Positions 1 to 11,799 of a stretch of DNA of 64,000 nt are shown here, piece by piece. A program made the translations under genes and the position numbers. The notes beneath the pieces are model-generated. The model was given only the letters and a program-made list of their open reading frames with translations, was not told where the DNA came from and made no database searches. Source of the DNA: Cerioporus squamosus (lineage: Eukaryota > Basidiomycota > Agaricomycetes > Polyporales > Polyporaceae); assembly GCA_022592435.1 (NCBI GenBank), contig JABYQS010000030.1, positions 1 through 64,000 of the forward strand. The letters are read 5' to 3'. Position 1 is the first letter of the stretch. Each line of letters starts with the position of its first letter.

Positions 1-3000
1 CGCAAAGTACCCGAACTCGTCCCCGCGCTTCACCTGCTGCCCCTCCTGGACCGTCGTCTGGATGCTCCCGACCATCATCGCGCCGATGCACACGCACATG
101 ACGCGCCCGAACTGCGGCGAGTCGATCGGCACGATCTTCCGCACGTTCTCGCCATACACGTCCAACGCCGTCCGGATCGCTTGCGGCTGTCGCATCACAC
201 CAGTCAGTCCAGCCACACGCCCTCGGTCTCGAAGAGACAGACACGAGACTTACGTTGACGGTGTAGTACTCGCCCGTGATGTACGTCATGGGCCCGATCG
301 TCCCATCGACAGGAACGTGGAAGCGGTGGTAGTCCTGCGGGGCTAGTCGGAAGATGCACAGCGCGCCCCCGACGTACCTGTCCGCCTCCGCGCGGTACGT
401 GTCTCCCAGAAGCCGGCCGACGGAGAAGTCACGCCCCTTGATCCACAGTCGGGTTGCCTCTTGCACAGTCTCGAAGACCATGAGACGGCAGTCGGCGCCG
501 CTGACAAGGCGGTAAGGGTCATCCGGAGACTCCACCGGCCGCGCGTCAGGCTTGAGCTTCCGGTAGAAGAACTCGTTGAAGGTCTCTGCACGGGAGGGAA
601 GCAGCATCAATATCGATCGAGGTTCCGAAAGCAGCGCAGTACGCACTGAAGGAGTCCAGCGGGTCGCGGATCTCGTCGACGTTGAGCCGGTGGAACGCGA
701 TGAACGTAGGGATGTCTCGCGCAGAGTCCGGCGAGTCGTACTTCATACCCTGCTTGATGGAGAGCGACTTCAGCAATCGACGCGCTGCGGAAGTTTTCAG
801 TAACACCGACGAAGCAGATGGGTGATCCATGACATACCTCTGGCGCCCTCCATACGACTCTTCCAGCCCTTGTACAGCAAGCGGATTCCGAGCCGGACGT
901 ACACCTGCATCTTCTCCTCCTCCAGCTGACCTGTGAGGCGGTTCTGCACAATGATATTCGCCGAGTTCTACGGCAGCGCATCAGCACCCGCATCGTTCAC
1001 TTGACAAGAGAACACGACCTACCGCGCCAAGCTTGTAGTTCCCCGAGGACACCTTCGTGATCACCTTCGTGTACCACTTCCGCTGCGCCTGACTCGCAGT
1101 CACATAGTTCCCCACCACGATCCTATCCACCCTCGCCCAATCCTGGCTCGCGCACACCGCCAAGTGCGTCACGATATCCACTTCCGCCTTCGAGTTCAGC
1201 CTCGGGCGGTGGCAGAGCGGGCAATTCTTCACGTTGATCACCCGCTCGAACGAGCCCTCTCCGTTCGACCCGTTCGACCCATTCGACCCAGACGAGTCCT
1301 CCGCGTCCGAATTCGACGTCGAGCTCGAGTGGTTCCTGTTAAAGGATGGTGTCCGTGCCCCGGGAGGCAGCAGCTGGCCCTGCGACGGGCTTGTCGACAC
1401 CGAACTCGAACTCGCGCTCGTGCCCATCGCAGCCTCCCGCAACGGCATCTGCATCGGCTCCGTCGGGTGGGGCGGAGGCGCAGCAGGGAGCTCCGCGCCA
1501 TCCGCCCTATCTCTGCCCAGGTTGCTCATCGCCGCCGCGTTATGCGGGACGCCGCTGAAGTCGAGCTTGTCAAAGTTGAGTTGCTGCTGGCTCTCCATCC
1601 CGCCGGTGATCGCGGGGGTGACGGGCGCGCTGGTGTCCATAACACTGTCCTCGGGGTTGATGCGCTTCTTCTCGGACGCGGGCCGGCAGAGCTCCGTCTC
1701 GAGACACTGGATGGCCTCGTCGGTAGTCAGTACCTCGTCGTGCGGCCGCTTGTTGAAGCGCGTCCAGAACGAGTTCACGGTTTCGTGAGAGAGCGTGGAC
1801 CCAAGCGAGTCGAGCATAGAGGTGAGTTCGAGGTGCGAGATCGTGCCTGTGTCGTCGGTATCGTACTGCTTGAGGTATACACGCCAGAACTTCTGGCGCA
1901 GCGCGTCGTACGGCTGGTACTTCGCCCTATGGCGCAGCAGCGTTAGCACGGCATCATAAGAACCCAAGCGTACCGCCAACTCACTTGAACGCAATCGTAG
2001 GATTGTGCTTGCTCTCCCAAGGCATCTCCTTCGCAGTCTGCAACGGCAGCTCGAAGCTCGTCATCGTCCGCTTCTCGTCCTCCTCTGCGGGATACAGCCC
2101 CGTCTTCTCGTCCTTCTTCGGCGCGTCCTGCAGTAGCTTCGCGATGTCGAACGACGCGTCCCCGACGTGGTCGTTTGACGACAGCTTGTCCCAGTCGAGC
2201 ACCGTCAGCTGGATCTTGAACGTCGTCTCGTACCGCCGCACGTGGAACAGCATCTTCTCGTCCCACTGCGGGTTCAGCGAGTGCCGGATCACCCGCGTCC
2301 GGAACACCTTCTTCCCGAACGACACCACCACGAACGGGTCCATGTCCCACCCCGTCCGCGTCACTGCACACCCGGTCAGTCAGCGCGCGCAACTCACCAC
2401 CCGCGGGTCCACTCACTGTTCTTCAGCTTCGGCAGGTCCTTCGCGCCCTGGATCTCCAGCATCACGATCCCCATGATGTCGTTCGCAGCATTGAAGTTGT
2501 AGTCCTTGCCCTTCGCGACCCACGACTTCCGGAAACGGCTCTTCTGCGCCGCCGACGTCGGCCGCACCGGGGCAGGCAGCGGGCTCCCAGGCGACAGGAT
2601 CGCAGGCGTCGACGCGCCCGACGTCGGCGCCGTCACGCTGCTCCCCACCGCCGACGAGCCCGTCTGCGTCTGGGACGCGGTCGCCATCGTCGTCACAGAG
2701 TCGACGGACAGCGAGCGAGGCGTGCTCGCCCGCCTCGGGAACATCGCCGGGATCCTGAACCCAGGCGACAGCGGCTTCACAGCCTGCGGCGTCTTCACGA
2801 CCGTCGCCGGCGTGGGTGTCGCAGGGGTCTCCGTAGGTGGCGTCTGAGGCGACAACGGCGGCTCCATCGAGCCGGGCTCGGACGTGAACCCTGGCACGGA
2901 GCGCGAGGGTGGAATGTACAGATTCGCAAGAGGCGTTGCGGGCGGAGCCTCCTCGTCCTCGTCCTCGCTGTTCGTCTCGCCCTCGTCGGAGCTCAGCCCG

Positions 3001-5476
3001 TCGTCCTCGTACTGCGGGCCTTCCTGGTTCGAACGGATGGTGCCGATGCCCTCGGTCTAGTCCCGCAAGTAAGCTCAGGTGTCACGTCTCACGCAAAAGG
3101 AACTGAACGTACCGGAGGGGCAGACACGAGGCTCCGGCGTGTGCGCTTGACGAGCTCAGAGTAGATCTCCGCAAAGTCCATGAGTGCGGCTGTGTTGGGT
3201 GGCGACACGAAGCCGAGCTTGACCTGGACGCTTCCCGTCGCAGGCGTCGAGTTGCGAGTCGAGACGACGTTCTTCGAGATCAGCTGCGCGGGAGTCGATC
3301 AGCAAGTCTGGCTCCTAGATGGAGTAGAAGTCAACGTGACCGAACAGTTCTACCTCATGGGAGAGGTAACATCGTCATCTCCGACGCTTGGAAGACACGA
3401 CGTGCTGTCCCTTACGTGCCCGGAAGTTGCGCATAACCTCTCCAAAAGTGCGGCGAACTAGCCTGTAGCAGGTAACTTTTTGCACCGCGCCGCCACGCGC
3501 ATCTTATTACAACCGACCGCGGACATCTTACGAGATATGGACCGGGTCGCTCGTGCGACCACGCCAAGTACAGCATGGATGCTCAAGCATCTAGACGCTA
3601 CCCGGTCTAATTGCAGTCTTGAATGACGTGCAATTCACGTCGGTGTTTGCGAAGGCTAGCTCTGGTTCGCGGCACCGCCAAGTGAACGTAAGATCGACGT
3701 CTCCGACCCCTATGCCACACCGAATGCGACTCTAAGAGGTACCGAGCTTCGACTCGATGCATGAGAGCCGTCCGCACGCGCGGTCAACTAAGTATCGAGA
3801 CCGACACAGGCACCGCGGGGTCGCGGAACGCATATGAACCCCAAGCGTCACCAGAACATGCACGTAACCCCCCACTGATGCCCCGGCGGACCGCGCCTCC
3901 GCGACCTGCGCGATAACGCTGGCCATCCCAAGCGTACGCACGACGCTTTACGAACGAAACCGCTGAGCACTGCCAGGTCGCGGCGCGACGCGAGCGGAGT
4001 AATCTGGAATGCCCATGACTCATGAGCAGCTCACGCACTCGCGCCGTGCCGGCAGTCAACGTCATCCGTGTTACGGGGCATGAGCGAGAGCTGCCGACTG
4101 GTGAGCCGCTCTGAAGCTCACACCCGCGGTCGCTGTGGACGACTGCAGTTACGGCGCGTCTTGTAGTGACATGCGTGATCGTACGCGCAGTCATGGACGC
4201 GTACAGCTCACAGCTGTACAAACAGGGAGACCAGAAACGAAGCAGACGAACACACACCTTGTTGTCCAAATCATCAAACGCAAACGCGTTCCCGTCCCTG
4301 AACCAATCCTCGATCGGGATCCACGCCTCACCAAGGTAGTCCTTCTTGAGCATGTCCTTGTCCCACACGACGAGCTCGACGACGCCGAGCTTGTCCGCGA
4401 GGGAGAGGTAGATGGGGAAGTCGAACGTCGCGTCTTTCGGGTTGTACGTCGGGTTCACCGTGCGCTTCGAGACCGGAGTCTGATGCTTGGTGCCGAGCAG
4501 GGAGACGACGACGAACCTGTGCGTGGGTGGCAGGAAAAGCGTCAGCGCAGTGTTCTCCGGGTATGTGTAAGTGCGGGTGGAAGTAGACCGGACTCCGCCG
4601 TGTTATGGTACATAGCCACTACTTTGACCGCCGCGAGGCCTCGAGAGATGCACGGACCTCACCAGGTCCCTCGTCGCCCTCGTAAGCTGCGAACCCGGCG
4701 CCGTCTCCACAACCCGCACGAGTACGCTTCCTTACGAACAAAGCGCACCCCCGCCCTCCCGACACACCTCGCGCTGTCTGAGCCTCGCGCTCGTCCGAGG
4801 AATGAGCCCGCCCGCGCACGCCCAGACGCAGATCCAGCACCTCACCCCGGTCCCAGCACGGCTCCTCGAGGAGGCGCGCGTGCTCGTCATAAGCGAGATG
4901 CAGCTGCCCGTGTGGGGCATACTCGATATGATGCGCAGGGGGTAGAGCAAAGCTCTCGCTCTAGTCGCACCGAGCCGTGCCATCACCATGACACGCCCGA
5001 ACCGTAGACGCAATCCGGGTATACGGGGCCCCTGTGATTAGCCTGCTTGCCTGACAAGACAGCACAAGCATGGCGCGCGTCTTATGGCATTCCGTCAGCC
5101 CGGCCTTGCGAGAATCGTGGCAAGGGCAGGTTGCACATGCGAGCTCGCGGCCAGGCGAGAGGTCTCCACGTCGTGCGCTCAACCCACACAACGTAGGCTC
5201 CTTCTTCGTCCAGGTACAGCAGGAGCAGGGGCCGAGCACAGAAGAACAGAACAAACGATAGTAAGGAGAAGAGACATACGGGTCACTAGAGCCATTCCGG
5301 TCCTTCGCAAGCAAGTTCGTGCAGCTGAGGACCTGCACCCTGAGCATGACGATAGGCTGCTCGCCAGGCAAGGGCGCAAACGCGCCGCCGTTGCCGCGTC
5401 CGCCCGAGACACGGGCGGGAAGCCGCTTGAGGGCGCGGCCGATCTTGAGGGCCTTCTTCTTCGGGGCGGGGGCCAT
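1..5476 (-). CDS. PSD2: Phosphatidylserine decarboxylase, PSD2 type (C2 domains, EF-hand), 3' end off window
   Basis: Makes phosphatidylethanolamine by decarboxylating phosphatidylserine on endomembranes. Start ATG at 5474-5476. A first C2 domain ([15 protein letters not shown], then [14 protein letters not shown]) is split by introns at 5279-4517 and 4257-3284. The next exons carry [14 protein letters not shown] and an acidic, Pro/Thr-rich linker. A second C2 domain follows near 2480-1981 ([20 protein letters not shown]), then an EF-hand-like stretch near 1860 ([15 protein letters not shown]) and a Cys/His cluster near 1200 ([10 protein letters not shown]). The catalytic part starts near 840 and includes [15 protein letters not shown], a His-containing [10 protein letters not shown] and [14 protein letters not shown]. 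The C-terminal self-processing GST-type motif lies beyond position 1, so activity cannot be judged. Two introns of 763 and 974 nt are unusually long. The family call is firm; the exact exon list is by eye. Confidence 0.9.
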
Positions 5477-7616
5477 GTCGCCTGCGTGCGATGTGCTCTC
5501 CGTGCGTGCGTGTGTGCGTGTCCGGTGGGCGGTATGGGATAGGATGGTGTCCGGGGCGGTATCGCGTGCGTGATCTCACGAGACGGTGCCAGCGAGAACA
5601 GTCACTCTCCTCAGTAGCTTGTCGTCGTCGCGCAGAACGAGTGCGAGTTGGAGAAAGAAATGAGAAGACGAGAAAGCGGGGAGTGGAGGGGTAAGATGAG
5701 AGAGGTGAAAGCGGTGGAGAGGCGGGGAGCGGCCGCGAGATGAGATGAGCGCCCGGAGACCATGCGCCTTTGATCTCCTTCCGCTGCAGCTTACTACATA
5801 ACCAATTTGTATTCATCCACGAGCCTCTGAGTCTCTGCGCCCGTTTGCACCGCCTATCCGCCGCGTCCCCGTCTCTACAAATGCTCTACTCACCGTATTC
5901 CCTCGCGCTCGCTGTGCTCAACGATGCCGGCGGCTCATGCTGCGCAGCGAGCGATGACGCTAGCTGTGCAGCGCCCCTAACCACTAAATTAGCCGGTGGA
6001 GTCCGCACGGCGCATCCGACTCGGAGATTGCTCTCGTTGTCTCCGAGGGCACTAAGTTACAGACAGTACGTTCAAAAGTGCATTACGAACATGTGCACGA
6101 GCCCCAACTCCAGCTGGAAACATACGTGCTTCGACATGCCAAAGACTACGGTGGCCAGTCCATATACGACCCGAACCTTGGAATGCACGCGCGCAATCGC
6201 AACCCAAGGACTCCGGTGTACCAGCGGATTCTCTCGGGCAGACCGCGAGGTTGGACGACCTCCAGTGACAGACCGCATCGAGGGCCAACGCATCTGGCAT
6301 CACGACGACCGTAAGTACCAGATAACCTAAATCCCAGCCGCGTTCAACTCGGAACTCCGAGCGCGACAGTGTACACCATTCCCGGTGCGACGTCAGGTTG
6401 TGCACCTGCTGGCTATACCAATGCCAAGTCGTCCGCGGCGAGCCACGGCCCACGGGGAGGAGGTCCAGCACTTATACTTCACTACTTACCTCGGGGTTCC
6501 TCTTGAGCTCCACAGTCACGAACCTCCTTCCTTGAACAGCAGCGCGACTGCATACCCAGAGGTCACTGCACAAACACTGTCAGCGAGGTTGCACCGTGCC
6601 GACTGCTATGCAAGTCCGAACACTCGGACTCACCCGCATGACCTTCCCCATCCAGCGGACGCGCACAACCTGAACACCGATTAGAGTACTTATGTACAAT
6701 CCCGACATCGATCCACCCAGCGAAAGCGCTGCGCGAGTCGCGACAGCCCGCGCGAGCAACGACCTGGGCCACCACCTGTAAGCATACACATCAGCGACTG
6801 CGACCCTCAACCCTTCCGCCCTTGCGAACCGCGAACGCACCTCGCCAGACCACATCCCCGACTGCCCCGCCACCCGTCCAGTATTCAGATCACTCACGCC
6901 CGCCATCCCCATCCACATCGTCCACTTGCAAGTTGCAACCCTCAACCCGGGTCTTCCGCCTCCCGGTCCACGCACCGAACCCCGCCACGTGTCGAATCCT
7001 TGCGAAATCCCCAATCTCGAGTCTCGAGTCTCGAGTCTTCACCACCGTCCACGACCCACGCCGCAACGGTTCCCGCACAAGAGGTCATCTCCGTACCCCC
7101 CGGAGCTCATCATCGTGAGAGCCTCCGAGCGTCCTCCCGATCGCGAGCATGAGTGCAGTCGCGCGAGGACCCGTCCCTGCGTTGCGACCTCGAGGCCGTC
7201 ATGAAGGCCTAGGGCTCCGTGGCTCATCGACGGGCAGAGACTTCAGTCAAGCTGTTGACAACGTCAGACATCGCGTTCTACGATCCCGACGACGACAGGA
7301 AAAGCCCCACATACCCAACATCGCCTCGAAGCAGACTTGCTGCCAATCGTTCAGGCACTTGAAAGGGAGGGAACGTTCAACGCACGAAGCAGATGGTATT
7401 AAACTGAGCAACGGGGGGTATGTCTTCGAGCGCACAAGATCATACGCAAGAAGAGAAAGCGGAATGTAATAGGTAGTCCGTGCGCTACAGTTAGTGTAGG
7501 AGAGTGCTAGTTCGAATCGTGCTACGTGCTAAGAATATCCCATGAATGATCACCGCTACCGTCCACTACTTCTCCCACCGACGCTCATGAAGATCGTGTG
7601 ACGACGAGGAAGGGCA
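5477..7616. other. Intergenic region, no supported gene
   Basis: About 2.1 kb between the divergently read start of PSD2 and the 3' end of the MAG-like gene. The first ~330 bases should hold the PSD2 promoter. The rest has only short open frames without recognisable protein features, splice structure or repeats. I see no tRNA or transposon in it. Confidence 0.6.
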
Positions 7617-8906
7617 TTAAGCGAGGAACGCAACCGCGCCGAGGACACCCGCGAAGGTGGCAGCGACGGAGATGCGCATCGCAGCGGCACCGTTGCTGTC
7701 GCCAGACGCGGCGCCCGTCGACGAAGGACCAGCAGACGCACCGGAGCGGGTGCCAGTGGAGCCAGCAGAGCCAGAGCCGGACGCCTTGCCGGTGCCGGAC
7801 GCCGCCGAGCCGCTGGCAGTGCCGTGGGGGTAGCCGCAGCGAGGTCGGTGAAGAGGCGGACGAGGCGATCTGGACGCAGTTGGAGGACTGGGGGATCTTG
7901 GGCGTGTAGGGCATGGAGGAGATGACGCCGAGCGACTCAGGGGGCTGAGTGTAGGTCTGGACGGCGCCAGAGGCGTCGGTGTAGATGCCAGGGGGGTCCT
8001 GGTTCTCGCCCTCGCAATACTCGAAGGTGCCGTTCTGGGCGGCACTGGGGCAATTGTACTGCACACCGATGCGGTCGTAGATGTGCTGGCACAGGGAAGC
8101 TGCGTTCGGGCCGGTGGGGTCGCAGACCTTGAAGCAGAACGAGTTGCTGCCCATGAAGCTGCACGCGGTAGGGTGCGATGAGGATCGGGGACGGATTGAA
8201 CGACAACACGGACGACTCACTTGTGCCACTCGATCACCTGCTGGAAGGTGTCGTTCGCGCCGTTGTTGCTGGGGAACCCGTTGGAGTAAACGAGACCACC
8301 AAGCGGGTTACCACGCTGTGACGTGTCAGGGCAAGGCCAAACGCAGAGCGAAGACGACTCACGAAGTCAGCACCGTGGGGGTCGAGCTCTCCTCCACCGT
8401 CATCAGCCTGGAGGTTGATCTTGGTCTGGTCGATGAAGCCGACGATCTGCAGGTAGCCGGGGGTCTTCATGAACTGGACACCGGTGATGGCGCCAGCGGG
8501 GATGAGACGGGTGCCGCGGCCCTTCTTCGTGCACCAAGCGACCTCCTCACCCTCGGTGTCACCGATGGTGGAGTCGGGCTTGGGGGGCGCCCAGAGACAC
8601 CAGTCGTCGAGGTGGTTGACCATGGCGGTCTGGCACATGGACTCGGGACCCTCGGTGGTGGAGTTGCAACGGTTGTAGCCCTGCTGGGTTCCACGAACGC
8701 CGTTGTCGGGGTCGGCTTGGTAGGGCTGGGGTGCAGCAGTTGAGATGCGTGTGCGGTGCGAAGCGGAGAACGCAGGGACTTACGAGGTTGTTGTAGTCGA
8801 AGTGCTTGGATGCGAGGGGGATGAGGGAGGACGTGGTGGCATCCTGGGCGAACACGCCCGAGGAGGCGGCCGCGATGGCAAGGAGTGAAAGAGCGACGGT
8901 GGACAT
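7617..8906 (-). CDS. Secreted 'macrofage activating glycoprotein'-type protein, probably GPI-anchored
   Basis: Cell-surface or secreted protein of unknown biochemical role, abundant in polypore genomes. Start ATG at 8904-8906. The first ~20 residues are a signal peptide (MSTVALSLLAIAAASSGVFA). Exons read as 8906-8784, 8725-8363, 8315-8221 and 8158-7617, with small GT-AG introns. The core is Cys-rich and contains WCLWAPPKPDSTIGDTEGEE, GRGTRLIPAGA, GFIDQTKIN, DPHGADF and GGLVYSNGFPSNNGANDTF, matching my memory of proteins given this name. The C-terminus is Ser/Gly/Thr-rich and ends in a hydrophobic segment (AATFAGVLGAVAFLA), as expected for GPI anchoring. That C-terminus is in a different frame from the core: a net one-base shift near 7825-7845 separates them. 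As read, the core frame would run on to about 7585 without the hydrophobic tail. A TATA element lies ~115 bp upstream. Confidence 0.72.
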
Positions 8907-9020
8907 TTCGGTACTGGAGCAAACGGCGGTCAAGGAGAGGACCGCGAACGGCGAAGAGGAAGGGCGGGAGGCCGAGGGGAAGAAAGGAGTCGTTGCCAGC
9001 CCGCAACGCTGCGCCCGGCC

Positions 9021-9026
9021 TATATA
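9021..9026 (-). promoter_or_regulatory. TATA box of the MAG-like gene
   Basis: TATATA on the minus strand about 115 bp upstream of the ATG at 8906, in a short GC-rich intergenic stretch. Position fits a core promoter for a highly expressed secreted protein. Confidence 0.5.
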
Positions 9027-9167
9027 CCCTCTCCCCACTCCGCAAATAGCCGGCGCCCTCGCGACAGCCACCAGCCGGCGCTCGCCTATAATTGGCGTGC
9101 GCACGGACCACCCCAGCCGCCCAGCCTTCGTTTCGTCCTCCGTCTGCGAAATACATACATGCTATGG

Positions 9168-10350
9168 TCACCGCCGACGCTTGCCCAGCGTACTCGTCGG
9201 CATACACAGCTCGCCCCTCTCCAACGCAGTGTGCTCGGGCGTGTCCCACTCGACGCCCAAGTCCTCCGCCAGCTCCGTCGCCTGCTGTGGCGTGAGCGCG
9301 TCCGTCGCCAATCCCCAGAACCTACGCGCGTGTCAAACATCTCCATCAGCACCAGAGCACTCGAAATTTGACAAACGGGCGACGTACGTGTTAAAGATCT
9401 TCCGCCGCCGCGTCCACTCGCCCCGCCACCGCCCCCAGTCCCCCTCCAGCTGCGCAGTCTCCTCTGCGGAGATCAGGGGCGTCCCCGCTCGCAGGGGCTC
9501 CAGGTGCGCTCGAGCTTTCGTGATCTGCGTGCGTAGAACGGTGAGCACCGCTTCAGTGTACTATGTGATCGACACAAGCCCAGGCACGTCGCGTACATGT
9601 ACATAAATAAGTACCCGTGCATACGCGGCGTGCCAGGGGCATGTGAAGGAGACTCTGCAACGCACCGCGTTGGCGACCTTCTCGACCTCTGCAGCGAGCT
9701 CCTCGTCCGTCGGGGTGCACTTCATTTTAGCCATCTCTGAAAGCACCGTCAGCGTCGCCCATCCGCGAGCCTCGTGTATGCACTCACCTCCTGCAAGCGA
9801 CCTAGCCTCCTGCCGTGAGCGCCTTGTTCTCCTCGTCCAGTTTCTTGTGCTCGGCCTCGAGCCCCGCGAGCTTCTCCGCCGGCATGTCCTCGAGGTTCGC
9901 CTGGTTCGCCACAAAGAACGTCGTCTTGCCTGCATCCGTCGTTGACCGTTAATCCGGACGTCTCCAACGCCACAACGGCGACTATATGCGTACCACACGT
10001 CTTCTGCACGAGGTCCCCGCGCTCCGCAAGCGCGACGAGGATCTTCTGCGCCGCCGTCTTCGGCACCGCGCCCTTGAGGTTCGCAGAGACGTCCACCGCG
10101 CCGAACGGGCGGTTCATCTGGTGCGTATATGCGCCCACGATCAGCCTTGGGGCTCGCCCAAACCGCACTACCTCCGCGCCAGGGACTCACGCGCTTCATG
10201 TACTCGAGCACCTTCTCCTCCGCTGGACGAGCACGAGTCAGGCGGCATCGATTGAGTATATGCGCATCCGGCACTCGAAGGTAAGTACGCACCGTCCTTT
10301 CCCTTGAGTACGGCGACCTTCGTCTCTGACGCCTTTGCCTTCGTAGCCAT
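9168..10350 (-). CDS. HOP2: Homologous-pairing protein HOP2 / TBPIP family
   Basis: With MND1, HOP2 stimulates Rad51/Dmc1 strand invasion in meiosis. Start ATG at 10348-10350. Exon 1 encodes MATKAKASETKVAVLKGKD, then EEKVLEYMKR, then NRPFGAVDVSANLKGAVPKT (the winged-helix DNA-binding part), followed by GKTTFFVANQANLEDMPAEK and a coiled coil (LEAEHKKLDEENKAL). The C-terminal exons read EMAKMKCTPTDEELAAEVEK, QITKARAHLEPLRAG, WRGEWTRRRKIFNTFWGLAT and LAEDLGVEWD, ending at TGA 9168-9170. Intron junctions are clean (for example AACAC|gtacgt...gtag|GTTC joins N-T-F-W). Around 9801-9812 the coiled-coil frame runs into a TAG. The protein continues one base out of phase (E-A-R-S-L), so an extra base is present in the sequence or the gene is damaged. 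The gene identity is clear despite this. Confidence 0.85.
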
Positions 10351-10808
10351 CGTTTCAGCAGTAGAGTACAGCGCAAGTGGTACGGAGCAGAGCATGCGCG
10401 AGAGGTGGAAGAGAGAAGAGGAGACGGAGCCCTCCTCGGGACGCGTCGCGCGCGCCTTATTGGACGCGTCCCGTCACGTGCTCGTACCCCGCGGGCGGCT
10501 ATGTGAGCGACTTGGTCATTTCGCCGGTCGTTGCTCGTCTCACTACCATGAGCAGGGTCCTGACCGAGTACGCTCGATACGTATGCAAGGAGGCAGGTAT
10601 GGGCATATCTCGTAAACGTCGTAAGTGACAAGTCGGACATGAGAGCGCAAAACAACACGAGTCCATGGGTAAGTAAACGAGAGACAGGTGAGCGACAGGG
10701 ACGCTCCAGCACAAACACAGGAACTAACATGTCGCAGAAACAGAGATCATCGATATCAACAAGGTCCGCAGGATACGACAACACATCCCCAGCCCCCATT
10801 CCCGCCGC

Positions 10809-11696
10809 CTACTCCCTATCGCAGCACGCCCCGACTCCCTCACAGCAGCACTCCGCCCCCGCACACGGATCGCACCTCCACAGCGTCATCACGAACATAC
10901 ACCCCACCATCGGCGTGAGCGGCGCACCCAGCCCCCACGCACCCACCGCCAGCGCGTGCCGCACCCCAAACGCCTCCGTCGTAAGCCCACGCACGACCGC
11001 CATCCCGACCGCCATCGCGAGCACGCCCGCCACCGCCGCCACCGCCAGCGCCGTCCACAGCTCCTCCGGCTCCTCCGAGTCGCGCGTCCGAGGACTGAAC
11101 CGACCCTCGCACTCGTCCCGAGCCTCGGTGAGCGGTCCGAGGTCATGCTCAGTGACACGCACGCGCCGCACGACGAGGTGCACGAACGCGACCAGCCCGA
11201 CCGCACACCCGAGCACGCCAGCGCCCACAGCGCACGCCGTGAACTCCGCGCCCTCGTTCTTCATCGTGGCGTACGGCTCGACGGACCCGAGGAACACCAG
11301 GTTGCCGATGACCGCGAAGATCGTGCCCGTCGCGAGCGTGACGGCGGTGCACAGGATCACGAGGAGGAGACACATCCGGAGGTACCAGATCGTGCCGGCG
11401 ATGGCGCGATACGAGGACGACCCGCCTTGGACTTGGGCTTGGAGGCTCTCGGGGTCGGTTACAGCAGCGGCGTGCGCAGACTTGGCCTTGAGGGGGTCTT
11501 CGTCCCCGGCGAGGGTCCCGTCCTCGGACGCGCAGTCGACATCACCGTCGGAGGTCGCGAGGAGCGCATACTGGCCCGCCGAGGCGTCGTATAGGAACAC
11601 GGGGAGGGGGATCGCAGTGGCGTGGAGAGCGTCTGACGCGAGCACGGGCATGGGGAGGAGGGACTCCTGCGACTCGGAGGCAGGCAGGGGAGACAT
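10809..11696 (-). CDS. Small multi-pass membrane protein, cluster paralogue 1 (295 aa)
   Basis: Unrecognised membrane protein and the longest member of a local family of six. Single open frame with ATG at 11694-11696. The N-terminal ~110 residues are hydrophilic. Hydrophobic segments follow: IWYLRMCLLLVILCTAVTLA with GTIFAVIGNLVFLG, CAVGAGVLGCAVGLVAFVHL, a charged loop of ~45 residues, then ALAVAAVAGVLAMAVGMAVV and ALAVGAWGLGAPLTPMVGC. The last block matches the other members at a motif of the form (F/H)G-x(3,5)-HAL-x-x-G-x-(L/W)-G. The tail is Cys-rich (CDPCAGAECCCEGVGACC), unlike its paralogues. No catalytic motif is seen, so the function is unknown. A TATAAAG element lies ~95 bp upstream. 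Confidence 0.65.
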   Translation of the reverse strand: MSPLPASESQESLLPMPVLASDALHATAIPLPVFLYDASAGQYALLATSDGDVDCASEDGTLAGDEDPLKAKSAHAAAVTDPESLQAQVQGGSSSYRAIAGTIWYLRMCLLLVILCTAVTLATGTIFAVIGNLVFLGSVEPYATMKNEGAEFTACAVGAGVLGCAVGLVAFVHLVVRRVRVTEHDLGPLTEARDECEGRFSPRTRDSEEPEELWTALAVAAVAGVLAMAVGMAVVRGLTTEAFGVRHALAVGAWGLGAPLTPMVGCMFVMTLWRCDPCAGAECCCEGVGACCDRE

Positions 11697-11790
11697 CGCA
11701 GCGAGTGCTAGTACGTCAAGTGATCGGTGTCTCGAAGGTCGAAGTATGTAGTAGATGCGGGGGACAGAACCCCCGCACGATCGACGAGCC

Positions 11791-11797
11791 CTTTATA
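11791..11797 (-). promoter_or_regulatory. TATA box for cluster paralogue 1
   Basis: TATAAAG on the minus strand ~95 bp before the ATG at 11696. Similar TATA elements precede several other genes of the 10-20 kb cluster. Confidence 0.5.
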
Positions 11798-11799
11798 CC

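Noticed and set aside
1164..1946. 260-codon plus-strand frame opposite PSD2
   Set aside because: Arg-rich shadow of the EF-hand exon; no features of its own.
7490..7530. tRNA-like T-arm (gttcgaatc)
   Set aside because: No matching acceptor, D or anticodon stems can be drawn around it.
9561..10799. 412-codon minus-strand open frame
   Set aside because: It runs through HOP2 exons and introns partly out of frame; only the segment EMAKMKCTPTDEEL is genuine coding sequence and belongs to HOP2.
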